Shown here: piece by piece, positions 16,901-25,524 of the stretch
How the letters are laid out: each line of letters starts with the position of its first letter
Numbering within the stretch: position 1 is the first letter of the stretch
DNA from: Bacteroidaceae bacterium
GTDB taxonomy: Bacteria; Bacteroidota; Bacteroidia; Bacteroidales; Bacteroidaceae
Length of the DNA: 45,898 nucleotides
NCBI GenBank assembly: GCA_017469685.1
Contig: JAFUFW010000004.1
Coordinates: 1 to 45,898, forward strand
Reading direction: 5' to 3'
Program-made: the position numbers and the translations under genes
The notes under the pieces: generated by a model
Database searches by the model: none
Told to the model about the DNA's origin: nothing
The model's input: the letters and a program-made list of their open reading frames with translations, nothing else

Positions 16901-19749
16901 TCGCCGTATTCTGGCAGGTAAGGTATCTCAATCGTTCGCAACTCGTCGGAGAGTGGAATGAGCTGATCCTTGACGATGCCGTCCTTAGAGACGAGGCTGT
17001 AGTAGAGAGCTACGTCCTCAAAGCTACTGCCCACTTGTATGCGGGCAGGGTGCAGGGCATCGAAAGTGTCGACCTGGCAGTAGAGCCAGCTCTCGGCGCT
17101 GCGTGGCAGGCGGGAGTCGGTCATCGAGAAGAGATAGAAGCGGGCACAGGCTGAAGCAGTGTCGTTGCCAGCCTGGGCGTTGGCGCGCAGTTCATAGTCG
17201 CCTGAAGGCAGGCCACGAAGGGCATCGAGGATGGCAGAGGGGGCAATGCCGGTCACTAAGGCGTTGGTGGCCATGAATGACTTCTCGTCTGGCGAGGACA
17301 CAGTGGCTGTTGCGGGATAAATGTCGCAGCGTATGTCGCCTTCCACGGCCTTACCCGTCGAGGAGAGGAGTGAGAAAGCGGGAGCCTTCAGGCGGTCGCG
17401 GTCCTGCTTCTCGTCCATTGTGATATTCAGCCGCAGGGGCGTAGTGCAGAGGGGCACACGCAGACAGCCCTCGCGGGTCTCGCCGGCAACGCTGAGCACT
17501 TCGGCGTTGAGGCGAAGCACAAGGCCGTGGCGCAGGGCTTCGGCAGGAATATCCTTAAGAGGTACGCGCACGCGGAAGATGCCTTGACCGTCGGTTTGGA
17601 CGGTGTCTATGGGCATCTCGGGCGAGTCGTCGTGACTGAACCACCAGAAGTAAGGATATGTGAACTGGTATGTGCCAGTGACGCGAGCTTCCCTGATGGG
17701 TACGCCAGTGTAGGCAATGGCTCTACCTGTCAGTTCTATGCTATCCTGCGGCCACTGCATGGCGGGCGCCTCGTCCATCTTCACCTCAAAGGTCGGGCGT
17801 TTGTACTCTTCAACGCGGAAACTGACGTCGGCTCCGTCGGTCTGTATGCGATAGATGCCAGGCAAGCTTCCCTTAGGGAGGACAAAGTCGGCAGCAAGCA
17901 CACCGAGGGAATCCGTGGCGGCGCTGGAGGTGGCAACTTCTTTCCAGTTGGCGTTGCGAAGGATTAGCTTGTAAGTCTTGCCAGCCAGGGCGTGGGCATC
18001 CCAATTTGCCTGAGAGTAGGCTATGCCGCTGAGGTACACTGTCTGACCAGGGCGATAGATGGCACGGTCGGTGTAGAGACGGAGATTGGTGGACGTCTGC
18101 CCGTCGGCATAGAATGAATTACGCCCCCAAAGGCTTTCTTCGGGGAGGTAGTGGTCTGTGGCCGTGCTGGCAGCAATGATGAACTGCGGGCGGTTGTCCT
18201 TACTGTTTTGGTATTGGAAGAGAGCACGTCCTTCGGCATCAGTCTTGAGATTGCCTTCTTGAGTGCGTTTCCCTGAGCGGTAGTTGCTGCTGTAGATGGC
18301 CACGGAGGCCCCTTCGACAGGCAGCCCGCTCTCAGCATCCACGACAATGACCTCCAGCGTCTTGGCATCGTGGAAGCGGTAAATCGTCTTCAGCGCGGTG
18401 ACGCGGAAGAGTCTGTACTGATTCGTAACGGTCTTCTTCGTGGCCTCCTTCTCGTCGGTTGTGCCGCTGTAGAGGATAGCGTAGCGGCCAGGCCCGGGTG
18501 CCGTCCAGATGATGCTGTCCTCTATCGTTTCGTAAGGTGCGCCGTGCTGAATGGTGGGACGAAGCGTCTGCACGAGGGTGGCGTTGTTGCGGAAGAAGTC
18601 ATTCACAGAGAGCTTGCTGCGATGAACGTCCTCTTCTTTGAAGGTATCCTTCAGGCGATAAACGGCGAGTGTGACGCCTGTTGCGTTCACATTGGATATT
18701 TTCCAGGTATAATCCTTGCCAGGGTAGTATATTTCGTTGCCTTGCCAGTTGACGTAGGGGTGGCGTAGCTCGTTGAGGAAATTGCGCACTTCGCCGAGGC
18801 GATCGTAGCGTGGATAGCGGCGTATGGCTTCCTCAGCCCAGGCAACCCTCTGCTCTCTCGTTATGTCATTGTCAAATCTATCCAACAACTTGAGATAGAC
18901 TTCTGTGCATAGCGGCAGGTCGGCGTAGACTTCCGTGAGATGCAGAAGTTCCTTGGTGATATCACGTCCCGGGACGGGAGTGATGCCGAGCGGGTCGACG
19001 CGTGCGACGTCAATCAGGTCGAGGTCCAGGAGGAGCTGTGCTTCGCGATTGCCTAAGCGTACATATTCTGCCTTCACGGCATTAGCCAGCTCTGATGCCG
19101 GCGATGGTTTCCACATACCTTGATTGCGTTTGCGCACCCGCTGCCAGAGGATATGCAGGAGGTCGTGGTTGAAATATTTTGAGTGCGTTTCCTGCTTCAC
19201 GAAGGGCAGCCAGTCCTTGCTCTTGGCAGCAGACAAAGCCTGGATGTCAGCGAGAGAGCGGCGCCAGTTCTCGGTTGCGGCGCTGTCGTACTGCTCCTGA
19301 GTCCATTCTTTCATCTCCTCGCTGGTGAGCTGAAGGGCGCGAGCCTGCGAGCGAGAGCTGTTGTTCTCGTAGATCTCTGCGAGGATAGAGGCATAGATGG
19401 CCTTGGCCTCGGGGCGCGACTCACGGCTGCGCAGGACTTCGAGTTCAGCCACGTCAGTGAAGAAGCTGTCAGGAACCCATTCCTGATGCAAGGCTGCGGC
19501 ACGCAGGCGGGCGCTCAAGGCTTGCCCCTGATGCCCTTCGCCCTCAGCTTTCTTCAGGATTTTCTGCAAGGCTTCGTAGGCCGACTTAGGTTTACCGTCG
19601 TTCTCGAATTGTTCCACTTGCTTCCATAGAGCAGCATAAGAAGATGACCCTCCCCCCGCCCTACCCGATTGGGAGGGAGCAGTTACCTTCGAAAATAGGG
19701 GAGATGCCATAAGCAGAGCGATTACAATGATAGAGATAATACGTCTCAT
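13948..19749 (-). CDS. Alpha-2-macroglobulin family protein without thioester motif
   Basis: A 1933-residue exported protein. It starts with a signal peptide (MRRIISIIVIALLMASPLFS), then a helical N-terminal region of about 300 residues, MG domains (the MG2-type segment LRLYTDRAIYRPGQTVYLSG is near 565), a bait-like variable region with Met/Ala/Glu-rich sequence near 1115-1150, the A2M core (LPESLTTWQLLGVAHTSDLL) near 1210, and an alpha-helical thioester-type domain with GGYAWFPGMKSSEVMTRM near 1500. Where thioester members have C-x-E-Q there is SLIEPQHDD (about 1386), so no thioester can form. Such proteins are periplasmic or surface protease traps or envelope-integrity factors; without a thioester it probably acts non-covalently. 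Residues just after the signal peptide come from a GC-rich repeat. Confidence 0.88.
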   Translation of the reverse strand: MRRIISIIVIALLMASPLFSKVTAPSQSGRAGGGSSSYAALWKQVEQFENDGKPKSAYEALQKILKKAEGEGHQGQALSARLRAAALHQEWVPDSFFTDVAELEVLRSRESRPEAKAIYASILAEIYENNSSRSQARALQLTSEEMKEWTQEQYDSAATENWRRSLADIQALSAAKSKDWLPFVKQETHSKYFNHDLLHILWQRVRKRNQGMWKPSPASELANAVKAEYVRLGNREAQLLLDLDLIDVARVDPLGITPVPGRDITKELLHLTEVYADLPLCTEVYLKLLDRFDNDITREQRVAWAEEAIRRYPRYDRLGEVRNFLNELRHPYVNWQGNEIYYPGKDYTWKISNVNATGVTLAVYRLKDTFKEEDVHRSKLSVNDFFRNNATLVQTLRPTIQHGAPYETIEDSIIWTAPGPGRYAILYSGTTDEKEATKKTVTNQYRLFRVTALKTIYRFHDAKTLEVIVVDAESGLPVEGASVAIYSSNYRSGKRTQEGNLKTDAEGRALFQYQNSKDNRPQFIIAASTATDHYLPEESLWGRNSFYADGQTSTNLRLYTDRAIYRPGQTVYLSGIAYSQANWDAHALAGKTYKLILRNANWKEVATSSAATDSLGVLAADFVLPKGSLPGIYRIQTDGADVSFRVEEYKRPTFEVKMDEAPAMQWPQDSIELTGRAIAYTGVPIREARVTGTYQFTYPYFWWFSHDDSPEMPIDTVQTDGQGIFRVRVPLKDIPAEALRHGLVLRLNAEVLSVAGETREGCLRVPLCTTPLRLNITMDEKQDRDRLKAPAFSLLSSTGKAVEGDIRCDIYPATATVSSPDEKSFMATNALVTGIAPSAILDALRGLPSGDYELRANAQAGNDTASACARFYLFSMTDSRLPRSAESWLYCQVDTFDALHPARIQVGSSFEDVALYYSLVSKDGIVKDQLIPLSDELRTIEIPYLPEYGDGVTAHLAFVKHGTCYIMNQSLKLAMPSKELHWQWTTFRDRLHPGDRETWTLRLTDPDGKPASANLMATIYDASLDQLTPHSWDLLVSRMHRLRFLPWRSQDFFANGNSSHQLYFAMKDYRSPGLSFDSFDEQWTYGLAFNHGGFGLRRMMKASRAGGVMATEESVVMNDMVAEIGAPAEAPMMMAASAQMATKDTEEYEDKGGVDDGDVPTISPAIAALRTNFNETAAFFPRLHSDPATGEVTLSFTLPESLTTWQLLGVAHTSDLLTANIQAQTIAQKEMMAQLYLPRFLRVGDNAGLRATIQNLTDDPIEGLALLEVFDPETEKVILKRKIPFKADAKGECLLTFDYMPTDDYPVVAVRLTASSRSFTDGEQRYLPILPNKTYVTESVEIRADSLGTFTTDLSSLFNHNSPTATNRRLTVEYTAHPIWYALQALPSLIEPQHDDIISLATSLQAQSLATYIANNTPRLQSLVDIWQREAAQGQPSLASKLAEDEELKQIILDETPWLREAESEADRKARLIELFDISRQEATLVSLAQRVEKRLEPDGGYAWFPGMKSSEVMTRMVASEFTRLRTMTNDFHTLPAEVKSTLTRLLAKNVAFVASKMAQHIAELKKAEAKGVKVSTASLAYLSYVYTTQHAGVNLTSAQKKDVTYLLDHMKGSVASMDNWERAMAAVVMKGAGRQAEARQYYESLLEHTTTTADHGTFFDYAGGSFEPTSHKIIHHVAAMEAVNVMEPQNKVLQRGLRRWLLQQKRTQMWESNICTADAIYALVTGNTSELSASEPDDIKLNYARRHVDITRKSADKAVAGLGFIKQQFADGEAPKTVTVTRHTDSEAWGAVVATFLTPMTDASASATGLKVRREVNAANLKVGDRLTSRYVITADRDYEYVCLRVSRAACAEPASQMSGYRYQGGLGYYRAVRDAHTDYFFDRLPKGTYVLEEEAFIDRDGTYTTGLVTLRCLYAPEYGSNTPALQLNVEK
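19646..19680 (-). repeat. GC-rich palindromic element inside the macroglobulin gene
   Basis: The minus strand reads GCTCCCTCCC-AATC-GGGTAGGGCGGGGGGAGGGTC and encodes APSQSGRAGGGS directly after the signal peptide. A very similar copy lies inverted at 19793-19828. Confidence 0.75.
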
Positions 19750-19792
19750 AAGGTAAAAAAACTAAGATGAGCACAATTCTTGAAAGGTATTC

Positions 19793-19828
19793 GCTCCCTC
19801 CCCTGACGGGAAGGGCGGGGGGAGAGTC
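19793..19828 (+). repeat. GC-rich palindromic element between pepD and the macroglobulin gene
   Basis: GCTCCCTCCC-CTGA-CGGGAAGGGCGGGGGGAGAGTC, in inverted orientation to the copy at 19646-19680. The two copies flank the start of the macroglobulin gene. Confidence 0.75.
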
Positions 19829-19835
19829 CTCTATT

Positions 19836-21293
19836 CTACTTCGCCGGAATCTCGGCCAGCAAAGTCTTGAGGAAGGTCCAGAAGCGGCCTACGCTGGGGA
19901 TGTTGCAGCGTTCGTTGGGCGTATGTGGCGAACGCAGCGTAGGACCGAAGCTGATGAGGTCCATCTTTGGGTAGACTTGTCCGATGAGACTGCACTCCAA
20001 TCCAGCATGAACGACCTCCACACGGGCGGGCTTGCCTTCGAGGCGCTCGTAGAGAGCTGCCATCTGGGCGGCAATGGGCGAGTCGAAGTTTGGCTGCCAG
20101 GCGCCGTATTCGCCGCCGTACTCCACCTTCATTCCTGCCATGCCGAAGACGCTCTCGAACATCTCCTGCTCGAGCTCGAGGTAGCTGTCGCACGACGAGC
20201 GCGCCAGAATGAGCACGCTGGCCTTGCCGCCGCCGATCTCTATGATGGCCATGTTGGAACTCGTCTCAACCACGTGCGGGATGCTGGGGATGTTGCGCAG
20301 CACGCCGTCGTGGCAGGCAAGGATGGCGCTGATGAGGTTGTCCTGCACCTCAACGGGCACCTGCATGGCAGGCAGTTCAGTGCGCTCTACTGCGATTTCT
20401 ACACCTTCCTCCACGCCGCGGAACTCGGCAGCGAAGGTCTTCTGGCAGTAGTCGGCAAGCTCGCGCAGGTCGGCTTCGTTCTCGGCAGGAATGGTAAGCA
20501 CCACCTCTGCCGTGCGGGGAATGGCGTTGCGCATATTGCCGCCTTTCCAAGTAGCCAGACGAGCATCGTCGTCCTGAATGGCCTGGCGTACGAGGCGTGC
20601 CATCAGCTTGTTGGCATTGGCGCGTCCCTGGTTAATCTCAAGTCCGCTATGTCCGCCCTTCAGTCCGCTGATGGTCACTTTCACGGCAATGTCGTCCTTG
20701 TCAGCCTCCACTTCCTTGTATTCGAGTGTGGCCGTGACGTTGACGCCGCCCGCCGAACCGATGCAGAACTCGCCCTCGGTCTCATTGTCGATATTCAAGA
20801 GGATGTCTCCGTGAAGCGTGTCGGCAGCCAGATGGTTTACGCCCCACATGCAGGTCTCCTCGTCGGAGGTGATGAGGGCTTCCAGCGGACCGTGCTGCAG
20901 AGTATTGTCCTCAAACACAGCCATGATGGCTGCCACGCCGATGCCGTCGTCCGAACCCAGCGTAGTGCCTTTGGCCTTCAGCCATTCGCCGTCTATCCAT
21001 GTCTCGATGGGGTCTGTCTCGAAGTTATGGGTGCTCTCGTCGGTCTTCTGCGGCACCATGTCCATGTGTGCCTGCATTGTGCACGTCTTGCGGTTCTCGA
21101 AGCCAGGCGATGCCGGCTTGTGCATGACGATGTTGTCGCCGCCGTCCTTGTAAGCTTCGATGCCCCGTTCCTTTGCCCAGTCGAGCAGGAACTGCTGGAT
21201 TTTCTCGAGGTGTCCGCTTGGGCGGGGCACCTGTGTCAGTTTGTAGAAGTTGCCGAAGATGGCTTTCGGCTCAAGATCATGAATTGTTGCCAT
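19836..21293 (-). CDS. pepD: Aminoacyl-histidine dipeptidase (M20 family)
   Basis: Zn-dependent cytosolic dipeptidase (PepD/carnosinase type) that hydrolyses Xaa-His and other dipeptides. Metal ligands are visible in QAHMDMVPQ, TTLGSDDGIGVAA and LITSDEETCMWG, and the last His lies in VVHAGLECSLIG. The dimerisation domain has KGGHSGLEINQGRANANK. At 485 residues it has the PepD length. No signal peptide. The macroglobulin gene starts 86 bases downstream and the flippase-like gene lies upstream in the same direction. Confidence 0.93.
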   Translation of the reverse strand: MATIHDLEPKAIFGNFYKLTQVPRPSGHLEKIQQFLLDWAKERGIEAYKDGGDNIVMHKPASPGFENRKTCTMQAHMDMVPQKTDESTHNFETDPIETWIDGEWLKAKGTTLGSDDGIGVAAIMAVFEDNTLQHGPLEALITSDEETCMWGVNHLAADTLHGDILLNIDNETEGEFCIGSAGGVNVTATLEYKEVEADKDDIAVKVTISGLKGGHSGLEINQGRANANKLMARLVRQAIQDDDARLATWKGGNMRNAIPRTAEVVLTIPAENEADLRELADYCQKTFAAEFRGVEEGVEIAVERTELPAMQVPVEVQDNLISAILACHDGVLRNIPSIPHVVETSSNMAIIEIGGGKASVLILARSSCDSYLELEQEMFESVFGMAGMKVEYGGEYGAWQPNFDSPIAAQMAALYERLEGKPARVEVVHAGLECSLIGQVYPKMDLISFGPTLRSPHTPNERCNIPSVGRFWTFLKTLLAEIPAK

Positions 21294-21346
21294 AGTATGT
21301 TAAATTGGAAAATGATGTATTACGAATGACGAGTGACGAATAAGAT

Positions 21347-22342
21347 TTACTTCTGTTTGCGATCTGGTAACCTGTCTGTCAGAGCCAACGCAGCCGCGGC
21401 ATAGAGGCCGAGAGCGGCCACGAGCAGCGTCTGCACCGAGTGCACTACGAGAGCGAAGAGGGCACCGTCGGTGCCTGCCACGCCATAGAGCACAAGCACC
21501 GTCTTTACGGCGAAGTGCCAGGGGCCGGCACCATTGGGCGTGGGCACCAGCACGGCGAAGGTGCCTACCACAAAGGCCACCAGCGCAACGTCAATCCCTA
21601 AGCCCTCCGTACTCTTGAAGCAGAAGAAGGTGAGATAGAAGTGCAGGAAGTAGCACACCCAGATGGCGATGCTGTTGAACAGGAAAGCACCTACGCCATC
21701 GATATGGCGGATGCTCAGGAGGCCGTCGCGCAGGTCGGTGAGCACAGAGCGGGTGCGGGTGAACAGCTCATAGCGCCTGAGCAGGTAAACACCCGTCAGC
21801 ACGATGAGCACGGCACTGACAGCCGTTACGATCCAACCCGTAGTAGTGAACTGCCCCATGAAAGCGCTCAGCGAGACGCCCGTGCGGGCAAAGAAATCCA
21901 TGAACACCGGCAGCTGCAGCAGGAACACCACGCCCGAAAGCACGGCAATGATAAGCATGTCGATGACGCGCTCCGTAACCACCGTGCCTACGCCACGCGT
22001 GAAACTGACACCATCGTAGCGCTTCAGCACTCCGCAGCGCAGCACCTCGCCCGAGCGGGGCACTACGAGCGAGCTCGCATAGCTTAGGAATACGGCGTTG
22101 ATGCACGTAGAGAGGCGCGGATGCTCGCCCAGAGGCTGCAAGGCCTGACGCCAGCGAATGCCGCGGAACACCTGAGCAAGGATGCCGAAGGGAAACGAGA
22201 GCCACATCCATGTCCAGTCCATCCCACCGACGAAAGCCGCAGAAAGAGTAGACCAGTCGAAGCCGCGGTACATCCACCACAGGATAGCTCCGCCCAGCAC
22301 GAGCGGCAGCAATATTTGCATTATGGAACGCAGTCGCGACAT
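21347..22342 (-). CDS. Flippase-like integral membrane protein (lysylphosphatidylglycerol synthase TM-domain family)
   Basis: A 331-residue polytopic inner-membrane protein with about eight hydrophobic segments, beginning with IMQILLPLVLGGAILWWMYR. Family marks are FRGIRWRQALQPLG, the VPRSGEVLRCGVLKRY loop, VVTERVIDML and VPTPNGAGPWHFAVK. The family comprises UPF0104/AglD-type proteins and the membrane half of MprF; members are thought to move lipids, but the substrate cannot be read here. It is divergent from rsmA, with 166 bases between the starts, and upstream of pepD. Confidence 0.85.
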   Translation of the reverse strand: MSRLRSIMQILLPLVLGGAILWWMYRGFDWSTLSAAFVGGMDWTWMWLSFPFGILAQVFRGIRWRQALQPLGEHPRLSTCINAVFLSYASSLVVPRSGEVLRCGVLKRYDGVSFTRGVGTVVTERVIDMLIIAVLSGVVFLLQLPVFMDFFARTGVSLSAFMGQFTTTGWIVTAVSAVLIVLTGVYLLRRYELFTRTRSVLTDLRDGLLSIRHIDGVGAFLFNSIAIWVCYFLHFYLTFFCFKSTEGLGIDVALVAFVVGTFAVLVPTPNGAGPWHFAVKTVLVLYGVAGTDGALFALVVHSVQTLLVAALGLYAAAALALTDRLPDRKQK

Positions 22343-22449
22343 CTTTATTAAACGACCTTAGGCTTCAGCCCGGAGTTCTTCGCAGAGCGGAGCAACCATA
22401 GGCAGAGCGGAAAGTAAATATTTAAACGCAAAAAACTCAAATCTCGAGT

Positions 22450-22478
22450 CCCTAATCCCTAATCTTTATTTATCTTTG
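22450..22478 (+). promoter_or_regulatory. Promoter of rsmA with CCCTAATC repeats
   Basis: Two CCCTAATC units, then TTTATT, then TATCTTTG (22471-22478), a full TAnnTTTG -7 box. The ATG follows after 30 bases. The same arrangement precedes three other genes here. Confidence 0.75.
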
Positions 22479-22508
22479 CAGCGCAAAATTAATCAATTAT
22501 TCTCGCCC

Positions 22509-23321
22509 ATGCACACAGTTAAGCCAAAAAAGTTTCTCGGACAACACTTCTTAACGGATTTAGATGTCGCACAGCGCATCGCCGACACTGTCGATGCGGC
22601 AGACGGACTGCCCATTCTCGAGGTGGGACCAGGCATGGGCGTCATGACGCAGTTCCTAATGCAGAAGCAGCGCGAGCTTAAGGTAGTAGAGCTTGACTAT
22701 GAGAGCGTTGAATACCTACGCCGCACATGGCCGCAGATGGAGGACAACATCATCGAGGATGACTTCCTGAAGATGCACCTCGACCGCACTTTCGACGGGC
22801 GCCAGTTCGTACTTACGGGCAACTACCCATATAACATCTCTTCACAAATCTTTTTCAAGATGCTCGAGTGTAAGGACCTTATTCCCTGCTGCACTGGCAT
22901 GATACAGAAAGAGGTGGCCGACCGCATCTGCGCCGCTCCGGGCTCGAAAGTCTACGGCATACTCTCCGTGCTCATCCAGGCCTGGTACACACCCGAGTAC
23001 CTGTTCACCGTAGAGCCCAACGTCTTCAACCCGCCCCCCAAGGTGCGCTCGGCCGTAATCCGCCTCACACGCAACACCACGCAGACTCTCGCATGCGACG
23101 AAGCCCTGTTCAAGAGAGTTGTGAAGACAACCTTCAACCAGCGCCGCAAGATGTTGCGCGTGAACCTCCGCCCACTGCTCGCAGAGCTGGGTCTGATTGC
23201 CGACGGACAGCTCCCTTCCGCCCTCACCGAGGCCTTCGACCTCACCCTCCGCCCCGAGCAACTGTCCCTCGCACAATTCATAGAGCTCACAAACATCATC
23301 CAGCAAGCCCTACACCGCTGA
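22509..23321 (+). CDS. rsmA: 16S rRNA (adenine1518-N6/adenine1519-N6)-dimethyltransferase
   Basis: Methylates two adenines of helix 45 during small-subunit maturation (KsgA). Seen: the FLGQHFLTD opening, the SAM loop LEVGPGMGVMTQFL, EDDFLKM, the catalytic NYPYNISSQIFF and FNPPPKVRSAVIRL. The start is ATG at 22509 (MHTVKPKKFLGQ): the possible TTG at 22476 lies inside the -7 promoter box and so cannot be translated. It is one of only two plus-strand genes. Confidence 0.96.
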   Translation: MHTVKPKKFLGQHFLTDLDVAQRIADTVDAADGLPILEVGPGMGVMTQFLMQKQRELKVVELDYESVEYLRRTWPQMEDNIIEDDFLKMHLDRTFDGRQFVLTGNYPYNISSQIFFKMLECKDLIPCCTGMIQKEVADRICAAPGSKVYGILSVLIQAWYTPEYLFTVEPNVFNPPPKVRSAVIRLTRNTTQTLACDEALFKRVVKTTFNQRRKMLRVNLRPLLAELGLIADGQLPSALTEAFDLTLRPEQLSLAQFIELTNIIQQALHR

Positions 23322-23432
23322 TCAAACTCACGCCCCACTTTCACCCCCACCCCGCCGCGCAGCAGCTGTCCCCTCGACAGACCCGCCTGCACCCTTCAAT
23401 ACATACGACCGGAAGTGACAACACATCCAGTC

Positions 23433-23496
23433 GCATTCCCCTGCACGACCAGTCGCATACGCCAGCATGTCCGCCAGCATTCCCCTGCACGACCAG
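23433..23496. repeat. 20-base direct repeat
   Basis: GCATTCCCCTGCACGACCAG occurs at 23433-23452 and again at 23477-23496, 44 bases apart start to start. Confidence 0.75.
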
Positions 23497-23702
23497 ACAT
23501 TTTAGGTGTCCCACCATGGTGATCCACCCAAAAGCCTTAAGCCTTTTCACAAATAGCCATAAGACTTTTTGCCAATAGTCATAGACTTCTTCAGACCCGT
23601 TTTGCTCTAAGAAGCGGCACCGCTCGGCATCTCGAAGAGTGACGCTTGTTCCCGAATGGTCTCAAGAAGCGTCGAGCGTCCGCCGAAGGTCTTAAGACAA
23701 TT

Positions 23703-23735
23703 TCCCTCAGCCATCCCTCAGCTATCCCTCAGCCA
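23703..23735. repeat. Three tandem 11-base repeats
   Basis: TCCCTCAGCCA, TCCCTCAGCTA, TCCCTCAGCCA in perfect tandem. The reverse complement of the core reappears at 23760-23766 and near 23801-23815, so the transcript could fold. Confidence 0.7.
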
Positions 23736-23850
23736 TAACAAATTGACAGCCAAAAAGTTTGAGGGATTGAGACTTTTTTCTGTGTAAAAAAATAATTGCG
23801 GGAATAGCTGAGGTAACAAGAAATGGGTGAAAGTTGTTTGGGTATTATAT

Positions 23851-23893
23851 AAATAAAAAAGGAGGCTGTGTCGCTCAATTTTACACAGCCTCC
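23851..23893 (-). terminator. Rho-independent terminator of the CoA-transferase gene
   Basis: GGAGGCTGTGT (complement of 23883-23893) pairs perfectly with ACACAGCCTCC (complement of 23861-23871), and TTTTTTATTT follows on the minus strand. It begins about 20 bases after the stop codon. Confidence 0.85.
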
Positions 23894-23914
23894 AGGTGTA
23901 TCTTGAAAAAATAT

Positions 23915-25426
23915 TTACTTGATGTACTCAGCAAGGTCGGTCAGACGCATGTCGCCCTTGCGGAGGAAGGTATCGTGCATTGCGAAGGCTGCACTGAGGC
24001 AGTGGTGGGTGTGGCCGCTGTACTTCTCTGCATACTTCAGATAGTCGCGAAGCAGGGGCTGATAGTCGGGGTGAGCCACCTTGATGAGCTCCTCTGCCTT
24101 CTCCATGGCGCACTTACCACGCAGGTCGGCAACGCCGTACTCGGTGATGACGGCATCAACGAAATGGCTGGTATGGTCGATGTGGCTGGCGAAGGGCACA
24201 ATCGAAGAGATGGCGCCGCCCTTGGTCGTTGAGCCGCAGGTGAAGATGCTGAGGTAGGCATTGCAGGTGAAGTCGGCGCTACCGCCGATGCCGTTCATCA
24301 TCTTGGTGCCGCAGATCTTTGTGCTGTTGACATGGCCGTAGATGTCGGCCTCGATGGCTGTGTTGAGCGAGCATACGCCGATGCGGGCAATGACCTCGGG
24401 GTTATTAGAGATCTCAGAGGGGCGCAGTACGAGCTTGTCCTTGAAGAAGTCGATATCGTCGTAGATGCCCTTCAGACATTCGTTCGTAACCGTCAGTGAG
24501 CAGGCGGAGGCTGACAGCACGCGGCCTTCGCGCATGAGCTGCACAGGGGCGTCCTGAAGAACTTCGGTGTAGATGTTGAAGTTGGGCACTTCGGTGCTGT
24601 GGCCGAGAGCTCCGAGCACGGCGTTGGCACCGCTGCCTACGCCCGACTGCAGGTTGAGGAACGTGGGAGGAATCTTACCCTCGCGCATATTCTGTACGAG
24701 GAAGTCGGCCACGTTCTGGCCAATCTTTGTTGTGATGGGGTCTGGATCCTTGAAGGCGCGTGCCTCGTCGGGGATGTTACATTCCACGATGCCGATGATG
24801 CGGTCAACATCAACCTCGACGTAGGGCTTGCCGATGCGGTCGCTGGGGTGGCAGATAGGAACCGGTACGCGGTTGGGGTGGTAGCCTATCTCGTAGACAT
24901 CATGCAGGCCCTTGCTCTTGGGGCTGTGGAAAGCGTTCAGCTCCACGAAGATGCCGCGCTTGGCCAGACGGCACACCGTGGGCGAGATACCGCCGGCAGC
25001 GGTGAGGAAGATATGGGCTTTCGTGCCGTGAACTTCTACGTCGCACGCCTCGATGATGGCCCAGTCGACATCGCCGAGGTAGCCCTGGCGGATTTGTGTT
25101 GCCATGTTTGAGAGATTCAGGTCGGTGTAGCGAATTTCGTTCAAGTTCACGTGCTTGCGAAAGTCGGGGTTTGTGGTGTAAGGTGCGCGCAGACCTATGG
25201 CCTGCTCGTTGGCCAACGCGCCGTCGCAGCTCTGGCCCGTAGAGGCTCCGGTGAAGATGTTAACCTTGAAGGGACGGCCGGCCTCATGCTCGGCGTGAGC
25301 CTTCAGAGCCAGTTCTGCCGTCACGGCTTTTGCTGTGCCGGCTGGTGTGAAGCCAGAGAGTCCAAGTGTGTGCCCATTCTCTATAAAAGCTGCGGCTTCG
25401 GCAGCTGTGATGCGTTTGATTGCCAT
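23915..25426 (-). CDS. Acetyl-CoA hydrolase/transferase family CoA-transferase
   Basis: A 503-residue cytosolic enzyme of the class I CoA-transferase family (succinate:acetate or propionyl-CoA:succinate CoA-transferase type). The catalytic glutamate is probably in NIYTEVLQD, and the glycine-rich segments GASTGQSCDG, GVGSGANAVLG and GIGGSADF line the CoA site. Length is normal. In succinate- and propionate-producing Bacteroidales such an enzyme recycles CoA between succinate and propionate or acetate; which acid is used here cannot be read. It is a single-gene unit: own promoter at about 25525, a 6-3-6 hairpin just before the ATG, own terminator. Confidence 0.88.
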   Translation of the reverse strand: MAIKRITAAEAAAFIENGHTLGLSGFTPAGTAKAVTAELALKAHAEHEAGRPFKVNIFTGASTGQSCDGALANEQAIGLRAPYTTNPDFRKHVNLNEIRYTDLNLSNMATQIRQGYLGDVDWAIIEACDVEVHGTKAHIFLTAAGGISPTVCRLAKRGIFVELNAFHSPKSKGLHDVYEIGYHPNRVPVPICHPSDRIGKPYVEVDVDRIIGIVECNIPDEARAFKDPDPITTKIGQNVADFLVQNMREGKIPPTFLNLQSGVGSGANAVLGALGHSTEVPNFNIYTEVLQDAPVQLMREGRVLSASACSLTVTNECLKGIYDDIDFFKDKLVLRPSEISNNPEVIARIGVCSLNTAIEADIYGHVNSTKICGTKMMNGIGGSADFTCNAYLSIFTCGSTTKGGAISSIVPFASHIDHTSHFVDAVITEYGVADLRGKCAMEKAEELIKVAHPDYQPLLRDYLKYAEKYSGHTHHCLSAAFAMHDTFLRKGDMRLTDLAEYIK

Positions 25427-25432
25427 AATATC

Positions 25433-25447
25433 ACGGGCTACGCCCGT
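25433..25447 (-). promoter_or_regulatory. 6-3-6 hairpin upstream of the CoA-transferase start
   Basis: The minus-strand RNA has ACGGGC-GTA-GCCCGT, six base pairs with a three-base loop, ending six bases before the ATG. An A/T tract (TTTAAACTTTAAAC) precedes it, and another 6-3-6 hairpin with one mismatch lies at 25481-25495. Confidence 0.6.
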
Positions 25448-25524
25448 AGTTTAAAGTTTAAAGTTTAATGATTAAAGAGCATGGCCTGGGGCCGTAGGTG
25501 AAGGTTTTAAGAGTTTTGCGGCTG

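Larger units (their letters stand above)
23322..23914. other. Long intergenic region after rsmA
   Basis: About 590 bases with no convincing coding frame on either strand. It contains a 20-base direct repeat (23433-23452 and 23477-23496, GCATTCCCCTGCACGACCAG), three exact-length tandem 11-mers TCCCTCAGCYA (23703-23735), inverted partners of those (TGAGGGA at 23760, TAGCTGAGG near 23805) and the terminator of the CoA-transferase gene. The layout could fit a non-coding RNA or a decayed element; I cannot decide which. Confidence 0.5.

Noticed and set aside
19767-21329. Plus-strand open frame of 520 codons
   Set aside because: Antisense to pepD, which has all metal ligands; the frame is a by-product of high GC codon use.
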